A stretch of DNA of 64,000 nt from Brasilonema sp. UFV-L1 (GCF_012912105.1 NZ_QMEA01000004.1:1-64000), one strand, 5' to 3'. Numbered from the stretch's first letter, positions 30,414-41,973 are shown. A program made the numbers and translations. Notes: generated from the letters alone by a model not told the origin.

Positions 30414-32651
30414 TCACTTTTGACTCTGGACCCCGCGCTGTGGTAAAAATATACCAATACCGTTATGAACGCGAGCAGCTGTATTCGGGGAACGGTCAAG
30501 AAGTTGTCCTCCTAAGTAAAGACTGGTAGAACTACCACCATCCAAATTAAGAGCGTCTACACAACCTAAAAGCTGCATGAGTTGAGCATGTTCTGCTAAA
30601 GTAGGTCCTGCACCGCCAGCACGATTGTGTACAGCCGCAATAATCAGATTTCCTGTTGTTGTTGTACAAATACCACTACGAATAGCTTTTTGGGCAATAA
30701 AGGCGTTGCTAAATTTTTCGCTCTTTGCATCAAGCACTATTTGACGATTTTGCAATAACAGTGGCCCTGCTCCTACAATGTAGGGGTAACGGCTAAAAAT
30801 ATCAGGAGCCACAGAACTAGTAATTTTCATAGAAGAACCAACGGGTAACACAGCAGCATTGCTCACAACGTTACCTCGTAATGTTAGTAAATAGCCATCT
30901 TGTGGTATGGAAATGGCTATTTCACCAGCTTTACCTCCTGTTAGCTGATTGATAACTTGGTTTTTCTGCACAACGAGAATGATTTCATTGTCAGTTAGGG
31001 GAGTGTAGTTTGCTCCCCATACTCTGGTGTAACGAGCAATACCGCTCTGAACGTAACCACTATTGAGAGTCAAAATCGGCAATTGTAAATTGTTGTTGCC
31101 TGTTAGAATTTCTAACCAGTTGAGACGATTAATGTAAAATTGCCCAGAATCGTTCCAGGCGATCGCCCCTCGGTTAAGAATCGGACTTGATAACCATACA
31201 CCATCCCGACGAATCGCACCCAAAGGTAATTGATTATTCCGGTTAAAATAACCACCGTTAATTGCTGCAACTGCTGAGTATTGTTGTGCAGTTTGAATTA
31301 AAGGAGCTGTACCTACTAAGCTGTTAGTCATGATCGAGATCGGTTTGACTTTTACCCCTGAGGTACGAGGATTAATTTCTAACCACACTATCGGAAAGCG
31401 TTCTTTACCTAAGTTGACAAACCGCTGTCGCCAGTTCAATCCTGATACCCATGTTATATTTCTTTCCACCATTGCATCTGGTCGAATTTCAATGATCAAA
31501 CGATTGGGATTAGCGACAGTGGTGATCCGAGGAGCTAAATCAGAAGGAATATTTAGACGTATTATTGTTTTGTTGTTTACTACCTCCACCTGCTGTATGA
31601 GTGATGAGGATGACGAGGATGAGGAGGATAGGGGAGTATAGCGTTGTACCAATACTGGATTGGCTATTCCATCAAGGCTAATTATCCACTCTCTATTGGG
31701 TGGCGAGGAAGAAGGTGAGGACGATGAAAGAAGTTGTGTAGGGGAATTTCCCTCAACTTCTTGAAGTTGAGGTTTCTTGACTAATAGCCCTTGTGTCAGT
31801 TGCCAAGGAGTTGGATGATCCAAATCTACAATAACGCGATCGCCCTTCTTTGCCCAGCCAATCGAAGATTGGCTCCCTGAACTTTGTTCACGGGAAGTAC
31901 GAAGTGCTTCGGGCATAGAGTCGGCGAAGCCATCGCCCACAGGTTGCTTATCCTGAGATATATTTGTGACTTTTGCGCTTGGTGTCGTAATGACTAAAGT
32001 GTTATTGGTAACTTGTGTCTGCCATTTGGCTGCTTTTGCAAAATTCGTAATATCTAGATATCGATGTCCTGTTGTCAGTAAACTTGTTAAAATAAATGGT
32101 TTAGTCTGAGGTGAAAACCATTGTGTTGGCTGTCTGTCTGGATTGCTGCTATCTAAGAAATCTACCCCGAAAAATTGTCTAACTGCTCCGTCGCTAAGAT
32201 GAATACTCATCGAGCCTGTTTTTCCACGTTGCTGTAACCAAGCTCCAGATAAAATGCGACCATTGAGAGAAATTTGGTTACCATAAGAAATTACCCCTGG
32301 TAAAACAGGAGGTGGAGGTAATGGTTGCTCAAGAGGACTTACAGAGGAAGCAGCCCCCTGTTGAGGTTCCTTTTTTTGAGCCAACCGTTGTTGGGAAACG
32401 AAGAAACCAGGAGAAGTCTCTATGTTCCCATGTTTGTGTGTTCCTGTATCTTTACCAAGCGCATCGTCTGTTTGTCCCTGTGTCCCGTTGTTAGTTTCTA
32501 ATAAGTACTGCGCTTTTGCATTCACACAGGTAGCTGTTAAATACAGTAGTGTCACCAATACTTGTAACACGAAAATCATGACATGCCTGCCATTGCTTTT
32601 ATTCACAATAGCGCTCTTGTCTTGTTGGCATAAAGTTGGTATTTTTTCCAT
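30414..32651 (-). CDS. Exported phosphodiester glycosidase (NAGPA domain) protein
   Basis: 745 residues. A signal or anchor helix (MIFVLQVLVTLLYLTATCVNAKA, about 25-47) is followed by a long Ser/Pro/Gln-rich N-terminal half that includes copper-amine-oxidase-N/AMIN-like beta segments. The C-terminal ~300 residues are the NAGPA domain: AAINGGYFNRNNQLPLGAIRRDG and LNLDGGSSTSLYLGG. In eukaryotes this domain removes GlcNAc from a phosphodiester; bacterial members are thought to act on cell-wall or exopolysaccharide phosphodiesters. It converges on the GlcNAc-kinase-like gene. A reiterated DNA repeat is inserted in frame at about residues 237-255. Confidence 0.87.
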   Translation of the reverse strand: MEKIPTLCQQDKSAIVNKSNGRHVMIFVLQVLVTLLYLTATCVNAKAQYLLETNNGTQGQTDDALGKDTGTHKHGNIETSPGFFVSQQRLAQKKEPQQGAASSVSPLEQPLPPPPVLPGVISYGNQISLNGRILSGAWLQQRGKTGSMSIHLSDGAVRQFFGVDFLDSSNPDRQPTQWFSPQTKPFILTSLLTTGHRYLDITNFAKAAKWQTQVTNNTLVITTPSAKVTNISQDKQPVGDGFADSMPEALRTSREQSSGSQSSIGWAKKGDRVIVDLDHPTPWQLTQGLLVKKPQLQEVEGNSPTQLLSSSSPSSSPPNREWIISLDGIANPVLVQRYTPLSSSSSSSSSLIQQVEVVNNKTIIRLNIPSDLAPRITTVANPNRLIIEIRPDAMVERNITWVSGLNWRQRFVNLGKERFPIVWLEINPRTSGVKVKPISIMTNSLVGTAPLIQTAQQYSAVAAINGGYFNRNNQLPLGAIRRDGVWLSSPILNRGAIAWNDSGQFYINRLNWLEILTGNNNLQLPILTLNSGYVQSGIARYTRVWGANYTPLTDNEIILVVQKNQVINQLTGGKAGEIAISIPQDGYLLTLRGNVVSNAAVLPVGSSMKITSSVAPDIFSRYPYIVGAGPLLLQNRQIVLDAKSEKFSNAFIAQKAIRSGICTTTTGNLIIAAVHNRAGGAGPTLAEHAQLMQLLGCVDALNLDGGSSTSLYLGGQLLDRSPNTAARVHNGIGIFLPQRGVQSQK
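31886..31941 (-). repeat. Reiterated palindromic repeat inside a coding region
   Basis: The words GTGCTTCGGGCATAGAG and GGCGAAGCCATCGCCC belong to a family of short palindromic repeats common in Nostocales spacers. Here the repeat lies in frame in the NAGPA gene, encoding about GDGFADSMPEALRTSREQ in a disordered linker. Confidence 0.6.
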
Positions 32652-33497
32652 AAATTAGCAATTTACTCGCTCAAAGCAATTCCTGAAAGCACTGAATAAC
32701 TCATCCAAGATGTCACTTTTGAGTATAAATAAAAATTTGTATACTCAAACTTCGTTGTCTACACTTACTTTTCATAGAAAAGCTAAGTACACCAGTTGTC
32801 AAAATCAAGAAATACTGACATGAGTTTTGCTGCTTAACGGGATGTGATATTGTATATATGGGCTTTTTATCTCTTGAAAACAATCAAACAAATTTCTTTC
32901 AGTACAACTATTCATCAGGACGAGCGCTAAGTGACATGAGTGCTCTTATATATCTGACAACAGCTTTAGTTGTCAAAATAAAAGTTATGGAATTTTCCAT
33001 CCTCCCTCAGAATTGCTATGCAAGTCATGCTACCAGCAACACAATAAACAACAACCAGTCAACAAACTTTAGAAAACTTAAGTGTATATGGAATAGGAAT
33101 TGTCAAATGATCTGATAGTGTAATACGCTAATTTTGTTACCAAATCGTGATAATTGTAAATTTAAAAGTAGTGAAGACATATGTTTGAGTTTTTTTCAGG
33201 TAAGCCATACAAGGCAAGACCTGGAAATCAGCCCTCGTCGAGAATCTGAGAATTTGAGGAATCGAATTTTATAGACAAAAAACTGCTGGGGCAAAAGTCG
33301 TCTCCTTAATTGAGCAGAAACACAAAAATAACGAGAAGATTTTAACACGGGGACAGCGAAATAGAACCCGCAGTTAAAATTTTTTTTCCCTAATTTTCAA
33401 GTGATTCTGTATTTGTTCATATCTCTTCATTTCTGATTTAGCAAAATTTCTTAACAAGAAGTTGTAAAAATTGTAACCAAGAACTCAGGGGTGGTCT
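32652..33497. other. Long region between the NAGPA and GOGAT genes
   Basis: About 850 bases, AT-rich, between divergent genes. The open frame at 32858-33115 is poor in protein-like features and is not called. The region must hold both promoters. No canonical NtcA box (GTA-N8-TAC) was found by eye; a two-thirds match, GTA-N8-AAC, lies near 33464. Confidence 0.45.
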
Positions 33498-36400
33498 ATG
33501 AATCAAAAACGAATGAATCAGGGACAGAAAATGACATCGTTAAATGCTTCCTCAAGGTGTAATTATCAAGGACAAAGATGGCTTGTAGAGGAACGAGATG
33601 CCTGTGGTGTGGGTTTTATTGCCCATCGCCAAAACTATGATAATCATGAAATAATAGAAAAAGCTTTGGCTGCTTTGACTTGCTTGGAACACCGAGGCGG
33701 TTGTAGTGCAGATCAAGACTCTGGTGACGGCGCAGGAATATTGACCGCCATACCTTGGGCGTTATTCCAACAAGATTTTACAGCACGTGGAATACAACTT
33801 CCCTCCACACAAAAGACTGCTGTGGGGATGATATTTTTACCCCAACAGCCACAAGCAGCACAAGAAGCACGTGCAGTGGTCTCGCAAGTCGCGGAGTCGG
33901 AAAACTTTACTGTACTGGGCTGGCGAGTTGTACCAGTGCAATCAACATTTCTAGGGGTACAAGCAAGAGAAAATCAACCTCAAATTGAACAAATCTTTTT
34001 AGCTTCTCTAGATAAAAGCGGCGATGAACTAGAACGTCAACTGTACATCACCCGCCGCCGAATTGGTCAAGCGATTCGCAATACAATCGACTGCAATTGG
34101 TCAGAAGACTTTTATATTTGCTCCCTATCTAGCCGCACAATTGTCTATAAAGGCATGGTGCGTTCGGCTGTCTTGGGAGACTTCTATGACGATTTAAAAA
34201 ATCCAGCTTACACAAGCGCTTTTGCAGTCTATCACCGCCGCTTTAGTACCAATACCATGCCCAAATGGCCCCTCGCTCAACCTATGCGGCTTTTGGGACA
34301 TAACGGAGAAATCAATACTTTACTAGGTAATATCAACTGGATGATGGCACGAGAAGCCAGTTTGTATCATCCAGTGTGGGGCGTTCGCATCAACGAACTC
34401 AAGCCATTTGTCTACATTGACAACAGCGACTCAGCTACTTTAGATAACGTGTTCGAGTTGCTGGTGCGTTCTGAACGTAGCCCATTGGAAGCCTTGATGA
34501 TTATGGTTCCAGAGGCTTATCAGAATCAGCCGGAGTTGCGTAATTACCCAGAGATAGTTGATTTCTATGAATACTACAGTGGTCTTCAAGAAGCATGGGA
34601 TGGACCAGCATTGTTGGTGTTTAGTGATGGGCGCAAAGTTGGTGCAACACTAGACCGTAATGGCTTAAGACCAGCTCGTTACTGTATTACCAAGGATGAC
34701 TATATAGTCGTGGCTTCTGAAGCAGGAGTCGTGAATATAGATGAAGCTAATATCCTCGAAAAAGGTAGACTTGGTCCTGGGCAAATGATTGCTGTGGATT
34801 TAGAAACTCAAGAGGTGCTGAAGAATTGGGAGATTAAGCAGCGCATTGCCCGAAGTAAACCATACGGTGAATGGGTGCGCCAGTACCGCCAAGAACTCAA
34901 AACATTATTGAGTGAATCGTCAGCAGTTAATGGTCATGGTGTCAATGGGAACGGACATTCCACAACTCACAAAATTGAAAGACAAGGCTTGCTGCAACAC
35001 CAAGTCGCCTTCGGTTACACCACAGAAGATGTGGAAATGGTGATTCAACCAATGGCGATGGAAGGTAAAGAGCCAACTTTCTGCATGGGGGACGATATTC
35101 CCTTAGCAGTATTGTCTGAAAAATCTCACCTGCTTTATGACTATTTCAAACAGCGTTTTGCTCAAGTGACGAACCCAGCGATTGATCCCTTGAGAGAAAG
35201 CTTGGTTATGTCTTTGAAGGTAGAACTGGGTGAACGCGGTAACTTACTCCAACCACAGCCAGAATATGCGCGCAGAATCAAGCTGGATTCACCAGTGTTG
35301 AATGAGACAGAATTGGAGGCTATTAAGTTATCGGGATTTGCAACAGCAGAATTATCCACCCTATTTGAAATTGCCACACGTCCAGAAGGATTAAAAGCAG
35401 CAGTTCAATCTTTGCAAGTACAAGCTGCTGAATCAGTACGCGCGGGAGCTAAAATACTCATCCTTAGTGACAGGATAAGTAATGGGATTGATACTGAATA
35501 CACCTATATTCCCCCTCTACTTGCAGTGGGAGCAGTACACCATCACCTAATCCGCGAAGGACTGCGGATGAAAACATCCCTCGTTGTTGAGACAGCGCAG
35601 TGCTGGAGTACACATCACTTTGCCTGTCTAATAGGCTACGGTGCAGCTGCTGTTTGCCCGTATATGGCTTTGGAGACTGTGCGGGATTGGTGGTTTGACC
35701 CGAAAACCCAACAGTTCATGGAACGGGGTAAAATCACAGTCATCAGTTTGGAGCAGGCGATCGCCAACTATCGCAAAGCAGTAGAAAGTGGTTTGCTCAA
35801 GATTCTCTCGAAAATGGGGATTTCCTTGCTCTCTAGCTATCAAGCCGCACAAATCTTTGAAGCAATTGGGATTGGACAGGATTTATTAGAGTTGGGATTC
35901 TATGGAACAACTTCCCGCATTGGTGGCTTGAGTATTAGCGAACTCGCTCAAGAAGTGCTGGCTTTCCACAGCAAAGCTTTCCCAGAATTAACGACTAAGA
36001 AGCTAGAAAATCTAGGGTTTGTCAATTACCGTCCTAACGGCGAGTACCACATGAACAGCCCAGAACTGGCGAAAGCGTTGCACAAAGCCGTTGATGGAAA
36101 GAAATACGATCACTACGAAGTTTATAAGAAGTATCTCGCAAATAGACCGCTGACAGCGTTGCGTGACTTGCTGGATTTCCAAGGCGATCGCTCACCCATT
36201 TCCATAGAAGAAGTCGAGTCTGTCAGTGAGATTGTCAAGCGCTTCTGTACTGGTGGGATGTCATTGGGAGCATTGTCAAGAGAAGCTCATGAAACTTTGG
36301 CGATCGCCATGAATCGTCTTGGTGGTAAATCCAACTCTGGAGAAGGTGGCGAAGATCCCGTACGTTACAAAGTCCTCGATGACGTCAACGAGTCTGGTCA

Positions 36401-38192
36401 TTCGCAAACCCTACCACACTTAAAAGGATTGCGCAATGGCGACACCGCTAGCAGTGCAATTAAACAAGTCGCGTCAGGACGCTTTGGTGTGACACCAGAG
36501 TACCTGATGAGCGCCAAACAAATTGAAATCAAAATCGCTCAAGGTGCAAAACCAGGAGAAGGTGGACAGCTCCCAGGACCAAAAGTCAGCCCCTACATTG
36601 CGATGTTGCGGCGCTCTAAGCCTGGAGTGACACTGATTTCACCACCGCCGCACCACGACATCTATTCGATCGAAGACTTGGCTCAGCTCATTTTCGACCT
36701 GCATCAAATTAACCCAAAAGCTCAAGTATCGGTGAAGTTGGTCGCAGAAATTGGTATTGGTACCATCGCTGCTGGTGTGGCGAAAGCAAACGCTGATATC
36801 ATTCAAATTTCTGGTCACGATGGTGGTACGGGAGCCTCACCACTCAGTTCTATTAAACACGCCGGCTCTCCGTGGGAACTCGGTTTAACTGAAGTGCATC
36901 GTGTGTTATTGGAAAATAGCTTGCGTGACAGGGTGATTTTACGCGTAGATGGTGGCTTCAAGAGTGGCTGGGACGTGCTGATGGGCGCATTGATGGGCGC
37001 AGAAGAATTTGGTTTTGGTTCGATCGCCATGATTGCTGAAGGTTGTATCATGGCGCGAATTTGCCACACTAATAACTGTCCCGTGGGAGTCGCTTCTCAG
37101 AAAGAAGAACTGCGCAAGCGGTTTACCGGAATACCAGAACACGTTGTCAACTTCTTCTACTTTATTGCGGAAGAAGTTCGTAGCCTCTTAGCAAGACTTG
37201 GCTATCGTTCTTTATCAGAAGTGACTGGACGTGCTGACTTGTTGAAAGTTCGAGAAGACGTACATATAAATAAGACAGCTGCGCTGAATCTAGATTGCTT
37301 GCTTGGGCTACCAGATACAAGAGAAAATCGCAGTTGGTTAGTGCATGAGCAAGTCCACAGCAACGGCGTGGTTTTGGATGACCAATTACTGGCTGACTCA
37401 GAGATTCAAGCTGCTATCCGTAACCAATCTTTTGTCACCAAAACAGTTACAGTAGTAAATACCGACAGAACTATTGGCACACGGTTAGCAGGGTTCATTG
37501 CTTCCCAGTATGGCGACAATGGCTTTGAGGGACAAATTCACCTAAACTTCAAAGGGAGTGTTGGGCAAAGTTTTGGTGCTTTCAATCTTCCCGGTATGAT
37601 TCTTACTTTGGAAGGGGAAGCAAACGACTACGTTGGTAAGGGAATGAACGGTGGTGAAATCATCATCAAACCCCCAGCAAATGCGAGTTATGACCCTGCA
37701 CAAAACGTGATTATTGGCAATACTTGCCTTTACGGTGCGACTGGAGGTGTTTTGTTTGCTCAAGGTTTAGCCGGAGAACGTTTTGCTGTACGCAATTCCA
37801 AGGGAACAGCAGTCATTGAGGGGGCAGGAGATCACTGCTGTGAGTACATGACTGGTGGCGTGATTGTTGTTCTGGGAAAAGTGGGACGCAATGTTGCAGC
37901 TGGGATGACAGGCGGATTAGCCTACTTCTTAGATGAAGATGGTTTGTTCCCTGAGTTAGTCAACCGGGAAATTGTGAAACTCCAGCGGATTATGACTCCT
38001 GCTGGTGAAAAGCAACTGCAAGATTTAATTAAAGCTCATGTTGAACGTACAGATTCACAAAAGGCGAGGATAATATTAGAGAATTGGCAAGAGTTCTTGC
38101 CTAAGTTCTGGCAATTAGTTCCGCCTTCTGAAGCGGATAGTTCACAAGCTAATCCCCAAGTCGTGGAAGAAAAACAGCTCAGCTCAGTTTAG
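33498..38192 (+). CDS. glsF: Ferredoxin-dependent glutamate synthase
   Basis: A 1564-residue GOGAT large subunit that makes two glutamates from glutamine and 2-oxoglutarate. After a 35-residue propeptide, Cys36 ([10 protein letters not shown]) is the N-terminal nucleophile of the glutaminase domain. The central and FMN domains follow ([25 protein letters not shown]), then the 3Fe-4S cysteines 1183, 1189 and 1194 and the C-terminal beta-helix. A Gly/Asn/His-rich linker ([11 protein letters not shown]) lies near 476. No gltD partner is adjacent and the length suits the ferredoxin type; an NADH-type large subunit is the less likely alternative. Several ATGs lie in the first 12 codons. Confidence 0.95.
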   Translation: MNQKRMNQGQKMTSLNASSRCNYQGQRWLVEERDACGVGFIAHRQNYDNHEIIEKALAALTCLEHRGGCSADQDSGDGAGILTAIPWALFQQDFTARGIQLPSTQKTAVGMIFLPQQPQAAQEARAVVSQVAESENFTVLGWRVVPVQSTFLGVQARENQPQIEQIFLASLDKSGDELERQLYITRRRIGQAIRNTIDCNWSEDFYICSLSSRTIVYKGMVRSAVLGDFYDDLKNPAYTSAFAVYHRRFSTNTMPKWPLAQPMRLLGHNGEINTLLGNINWMMAREASLYHPVWGVRINELKPFVYIDNSDSATLDNVFELLVRSERSPLEALMIMVPEAYQNQPELRNYPEIVDFYEYYSGLQEAWDGPALLVFSDGRKVGATLDRNGLRPARYCITKDDYIVVASEAGVVNIDEANILEKGRLGPGQMIAVDLETQEVLKNWEIKQRIARSKPYGEWVRQYRQELKTLLSESSAVNGHGVNGNGHSTTHKIERQGLLQHQVAFGYTTEDVEMVIQPMAMEGKEPTFCMGDDIPLAVLSEKSHLLYDYFKQRFAQVTNPAIDPLRESLVMSLKVELGERGNLLQPQPEYARRIKLDSPVLNETELEAIKLSGFATAELSTLFEIATRPEGLKAAVQSLQVQAAESVRAGAKILILSDRISNGIDTEYTYIPPLLAVGAVHHHLIREGLRMKTSLVVETAQCWSTHHFACLIGYGAAAVCPYMALETVRDWWFDPKTQQFMERGKITVISLEQAIANYRKAVESGLLKILSKMGISLLSSYQAAQIFEAIGIGQDLLELGFYGTTSRIGGLSISELAQEVLAFHSKAFPELTTKKLENLGFVNYRPNGEYHMNSPELAKALHKAVDGKKYDHYEVYKKYLANRPLTALRDLLDFQGDRSPISIEEVESVSEIVKRFCTGGMSLGALSREAHETLAIAMNRLGGKSNSGEGGEDPVRYKVLDDVNESGHSQTLPHLKGLRNGDTASSAIKQVASGRFGVTPEYLMSAKQIEIKIAQGAKPGEGGQLPGPKVSPYIAMLRRSKPGVTLISPPPHHDIYSIEDLAQLIFDLHQINPKAQVSVKLVAEIGIGTIAAGVAKANADIIQISGHDGGTGASPLSSIKHAGSPWELGLTEVHRVLLENSLRDRVILRVDGGFKSGWDVLMGALMGAEEFGFGSIAMIAEGCIMARICHTNNCPVGVASQKEELRKRFTGIPEHVVNFFYFIAEEVRSLLARLGYRSLSEVTGRADLLKVREDVHINKTAALNLDCLLGLPDTRENRSWLVHEQVHSNGVVLDDQLLADSEIQAAIRNQSFVTKTVTVVNTDRTIGTRLAGFIASQYGDNGFEGQIHLNFKGSVGQSFGAFNLPGMILTLEGEANDYVGKGMNGGEIIIKPPANASYDPAQNVIIGNTCLYGATGGVLFAQGLAGERFAVRNSKGTAVIEGAGDHCCEYMTGGVIVVLGKVGRNVAAGMTGGLAYFLDEDGLFPELVNREIVKLQRIMTPAGEKQLQDLIKAHVERTDSQKARIILENWQEFLPKFWQLVPPSEADSSQANPQVVEEKQLSSV

Positions 38193-38198
38193 TTTGAA

Positions 38199-38264
38199 AT
38201 TTTATAGTACTCTTGTACTATAAAATCTGGGAAACTTGGTAGGTGGTAAATAGAACCACCTACC
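38199..38264 (+). terminator. Two consecutive hairpins behind the GOGAT gene
   Basis: ATTTTATAGTAC pairs with GTACTATAAAAT (38199-38210 and 38215-38226, 4-base loop), and GGTAGGTGGT pairs with ACCACCTACC (38238-38247 and 38255-38264, 6-base loop). Neither has a strong U-run, so they may act as 3'-end stabilisers or as a factor-dependent end. Confidence 0.6.
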
Positions 38265-38483
38265 TTGAGCATGTTATCCCATGTCATTGTTGATTTAAAG
38301 GCTTTTTTGTGTAGTCGAAGTCGTTCGCTTTTGTAGTTTTCCCGAAAGATCAATCCTCGAACCGAACACGAGTGGATAAAGGAAGTCATGTTTGTATTCA
38401 AGATACAAGCCGCTGAATAAAGCACAACTTTATATAGAATTGGTATGACTTGGTTCTTGTTACTTATTAGTAATAACTAAGAA

Positions 38484-39470
38484 TTATTTTCTATTACTCT
38501 TTCGTGCTGCGGCCAACTGTAGTTCTTGGTTCTCTATTTCAAATAGTTCTGGTATAGTAACAAAACGATAACCTTGTTTCCTAAAATTGCTAATAATTTG
38601 CGGTAAAGCTTGTACAGTTCTAGAGCGATTTCCACCGCCGTCATGCATTAATACAATTCCACCTGGTTTGGAATCCCTCATGACGTTTTTAATTAATCTT
38701 GGTACAGCCGGACGACTATAGTCTACAGAGTCAGCAGACCACATAATTACAGAATAGCTTCTGTTTTTAGCATAACTAACCAAACCATTATGCATCATTC
38801 CACCAGGTGGTCTAAATAAAGTGGTTTTTGCACCTGTCAGTTCATAAATTAAGTCTGTTGTGCTGTCAATTTCAAATGCCGCTGCCTGTGGGTTAAAATA
38901 GTGATACCAATGATGCCAAGTATGATTGCCAATCACGTGACCTTCTGCTACAATTCGTTTCCCTAGCTCCGGATAAGTCTTCAGCATCCGTCCAACAACG
39001 AAGAATGTAGCCTTTATATTATTTTTTTTCAGGATATCCAACACCTCTGCAGTAGATCCAGCCCAAGGACCATCATCAAAAGTAAGTGCAATAACTTTTT
39101 CTCCTTTCGTCAGTTTTGCACTCTGGATAACAGCACCTTGAAAACGCGATGGTATATTGTAGGAGAATCCCTTTGTTTGTGCTTCTTGCTGCCAACTTGT
39201 CAGCATCGCCGCCTTTAATTTTTCCATGCGCTGTTGAGTTCCTACTTTGGCTGCACCATCCTTCGTGTTTGTCGCTTGTTTTGTCTGAGCTTCCGAAGTA
39301 CTTGGATTTACAGGCATAACCAAGCCAATGCTTAAACTAGCGCAAAAGCCAACGAGGGCAATCAGTATTCCATGTGACCAAACATACGATTTATTGGTTT
39401 TATTGGTTTCCACGTCAAAGCTCCTTGGGGTGGAATTATGATTTATGTGTATAACAGCGTGCTCTCGCAC
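38484..39470 (-). CDS. Polysaccharide deacetylase (NodB domain), membrane-anchored
   Basis: 328 residues. A membrane anchor or signal lies at about 32-53. The NodB domain has TFDDGPW with Asp132 (base) and Asp133 (metal), the metal His183 and His187 (HxxxH in GNHTWHH), RPPGG, and the final GIVLMHDGGGNR. All catalytic residues of carbohydrate-esterase family 4 are present, so it should deacetylate GlcNAc residues of peptidoglycan or another extracellular glycan. The start is GTG at 39470; no ATG lies before the membrane segment. Confidence 0.9.
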   Translation of the reverse strand: MREHAVIHINHNSTPRSFDVETNKTNKSYVWSHGILIALVGFCASLSIGLVMPVNPSTSEAQTKQATNTKDGAAKVGTQQRMEKLKAAMLTSWQQEAQTKGFSYNIPSRFQGAVIQSAKLTKGEKVIALTFDDGPWAGSTAEVLDILKKNNIKATFFVVGRMLKTYPELGKRIVAEGHVIGNHTWHHWYHYFNPQAAAFEIDSTTDLIYELTGAKTTLFRPPGGMMHNGLVSYAKNRSYSVIMWSADSVDYSRPAVPRLIKNVMRDSKPGGIVLMHDGGGNRSRTVQALPQIISNFRKQGYRFVTIPELFEIENQELQLAAARKSNRK

Positions 39471-40527
39471 ATTTTCTCTATATACTTAGATACTTAAGCG
39501 GTTTCTGGTAATCTTAAAAAATTTAAATACAGATTAGCAGAAATATAAGAATTAAGCTGATAAATAAAACAGGTTTAGAGGAAACCAAGACGATTTAGCT
39601 TTAAACTAACATATCCACTAATAGTTAGAAGTTATGAGAAACCTTTGTCATAAATTATATTTTGCATTGTTTCTGTTTAAGTATGAGTCACAGAAATCAC
39701 ACTGTGTATTTTTCTGCTAAATATTCTACTGCTAAAAGTTATCTAAGACAGAAAAAAAGTTAAATTTTTAACTGATTGTCTGTAATCATTAGCCAGATAA
39801 AATGTTGTGGACATAGTGGACGCTCATAAACCAAATAAAGTTTCTCATGATCAAAGGTATCTTTTTCCCGGAACGCAGAATGTATTGAGAATTATACTTC
39901 TCTCAGTACATTTTGACTAAGAAATTGTATGTAATATTTTTGAAATACTAATGTTTCAATTAAGAAATTCATAAGTTTTTCCTAATTTTATTTAGTGACT
40001 TTAGTAAGCTAAAACACATATTCGTTGCACAATCACTTATGAAAGTCGTTGACGGCTGACAGTCAACAGTCAACAGTACACGCTCTCCACGATGGAATAT
40101 ACAACTTTTTAGTGAAACAGCTTTGTGAATCTACAACCACAAATTTCCTAGGATTCTTACTTCATTCTTATTCAAGTTTCATGTTTCTGTTTTCAGTAAA
40201 AGTACGGAAAATATAAGAGATTACTATGAACGAAAGTCTTTGTAATGATGAAAGAATGTGGTAAGAATTCAGGAGTCAGAATTCAGGAGCGGAGCAAGGA
40301 AAGCTCCGCCTCCGGTCAGAAGATTTAAAGAATCAAAAAAACATTTGAGAAATTAATTTACCAAATATACTGGATTCCTAGTATATTCTGACTTCTGACT
40401 CCTGGGTGCTGAATTCTTACAGAATGTGCATTGATTAATGCATATAATTTAGTGGAAACTATGTGATAACATACACTAATAAATACTTTGTTTCTTAAAA
40501 AGAATATTTTGATAGGATAATTAAGAG
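39471..40527. other. AT-rich intergenic region with a MITE
   Basis: About 1060 bases upstream of the deacetylase gene. Apart from the 160-bp element at 40261-40420 (listed) there is a small GACAGTCAACAGTCAACAGT repeat near 40060. No gene is supported. Confidence 0.5.
40261..40420. mobile_element. 160-bp MITE with 8-bp target duplication
   Basis: The ends are GTAAGAATTCAG and its exact complement CTGAATTCTTAC; further inside, GGAGTCAGAA matches TTCTGACTCC with small offsets. The octamer AGAATGTG occurs directly before (40253-40260) and directly after (40421-40428) the element, a perfect target-site duplication. The interior holds a GC-rich hairpin (GGAGCGGAGC...GCTCCGCCTCC) and no gene. Confidence 0.85.
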
Positions 40528-41973
40528 TTAACCTTTAATCATCCCTACTTTCGTAGATGAAATACTACTGCGAAAAACTCCTTTCACAAACAAATACACA
40601 CCGTCTTGTTGGTAGCGCAGTTGAAATAACTGAGTCTTTTTAAGATTATTTACTAAGTTGGCAGCAAACTCTTGATCACTTTGCCAGCCAGGATGACTTA
40701 AATTCAACAGTATATAGTCAAACTTTGCCAAATTAGCAGGTGGTAACTTGGCGCTTGTCAACTCGACAACTGGTCTATGTGTGATGTGTGGGGCAATCTC
40801 AGCAGTTGTCAAAACAGGTCCTTTTGTTTGGACTAGGGCAACTGCCTGTCGTGTTGCTTGCCAAGTGTCCAGTGAATCTGAGTAGATAGACCAGAAGTAT
40901 CCGTATTTGGCTAAAGCAATAAATGCCACCAAAGACCACAATATTATATTTCGTTTATTGCGTAACCATCCCTGACCTGTAGCAAGGGTAGAAATAATGC
41001 TTAATACAAGAAATGGTACTGCTGGTAGAGAATACTGATGGATCAAATCTTTTTGGAGTGGGTAATCGGCAAGAAGATTCATCAGCAAAGTAGGAAAAGC
41101 ACCAATCAAAGGCAGCATTCCTTGCAGTGAAAGTCCCCAAATCACAGGCGCTAGTAACAGCAGCAAATATCCTAGGTTAGTGAGTGAAAAAACTTGTCCC
41201 AACACAAGTCCTGGGTTGAGGAGTAAATTTTTAGCAATCTCTGGAAACGAGTTTCCCAAATAAGCATATCGAGAAATATGGCGTTCCACTGACGCCGCTT
41301 GAGTACCAAAAAAGGGGATGACAATTTTAGTTGCTATGACAAACCAGATGATACCGCTTGCGAGAGCGATCGCACCACATCGTCGTTTCTTTTCAAACAC
41401 CAGTAGCCAGACTCCCAGTGCTATGACTGTTAGAGATAATACAGCTTTACATCCTAGCACCAGGAAGATACATAAACAAAACCACCCAATGCGTTCCAAT
41501 CTAGCTGCTAAAACAGCTCCTAACAACGCTGGCACAGCAATCACTTCTGGGTGGAAATCAAAAAGATTAATATTGAATACCAGCGGATATAGCAAATACA
41601 CTGAGGCGATCGCCATAGCTTGTCCAGTCGTAAGACCAGCATGACGCGCTAGATGCCATATAGGTAAAGCAGCTAATGCCAAAGCGCCTGCTTGGATTGC
41701 AAACAACCAGTAAACGCTGGGGTATATTTTATAAAATAAGGCTAAAACATAAAAAATCCAAGCGGCATGGTCACCAAGAATGTGGAAACCAATGAGAGAA
41801 GAAATCGGTGACTGTCCTTGACTAATTAAGTAAATTGCTTGGTCAAAAATGCCTAAATCAAAAGCAGTTGACTGAAACAACTCATGTCTTAAACTGCTGC
41901 ACCCAAATAAAATCAGCGCACTCACGCCAATCATCCAAAACACAGGATTAGGCGAAATCAGTTTTTTGTTCAT
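40528..41973 (-). CDS. DUF2079 multi-pass membrane protein
   Basis: 481 residues with about ten membrane helices. FDLGIFDQAIYLISQGQSPISSLIGFHILGDHA is the DUF2079 signature, and the topology resembles GT-C lipid-linked-sugar glycosyltransferases. The C-terminal soluble tail (PHITHRPVVELTSAKLP...FDYILLNLSHPGW) is also typical. The frame can be extended to a GTG at 42009, but those codons come from a reiterated GGGGACAAG spacer repeat, so the ATG at 41973 is preferred. It precedes no gene on its strand but follows the PIG-V-like genes, with which it may cooperate in surface glycan synthesis. Confidence 0.82.
   Translation of the reverse strand: MNKKLISPNPVFWMIGVSALILFGCSSLRHELFQSTAFDLGIFDQAIYLISQGQSPISSLIGFHILGDHAAWIFYVLALFYKIYPSVYWLFAIQAGALALAALPIWHLARHAGLTTGQAMAIASVYLLYPLVFNINLFDFHPEVIAVPALLGAVLAARLERIGWFCLCIFLVLGCKAVLSLTVIALGVWLLVFEKKRRCGAIALASGIIWFVIATKIVIPFFGTQAASVERHISRYAYLGNSFPEIAKNLLLNPGLVLGQVFSLTNLGYLLLLLAPVIWGLSLQGMLPLIGAFPTLLMNLLADYPLQKDLIHQYSLPAVPFLVLSIISTLATGQGWLRNKRNIILWSLVAFIALAKYGYFWSIYSDSLDTWQATRQAVALVQTKGPVLTTAEIAPHITHRPVVELTSAKLPPANLAKFDYILLNLSHPGWQSDQEFAANLVNNLKKTQLFQLRYQQDGVYLFVKGVFRSSISSTKVGMIKG

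Noticed and set aside
32858-33115. 85-codon frame upstream of the GOGAT gene
   Set aside because: Asn/Ser-rich AT-driven composition and no ribosome-binding site; more likely part of the promoter region.
33440-33480. Possible NtcA site before the GOGAT gene
   Set aside because: Only a partial match (GTA-N8-AAC) and no well-placed -10 box; not enough to call.
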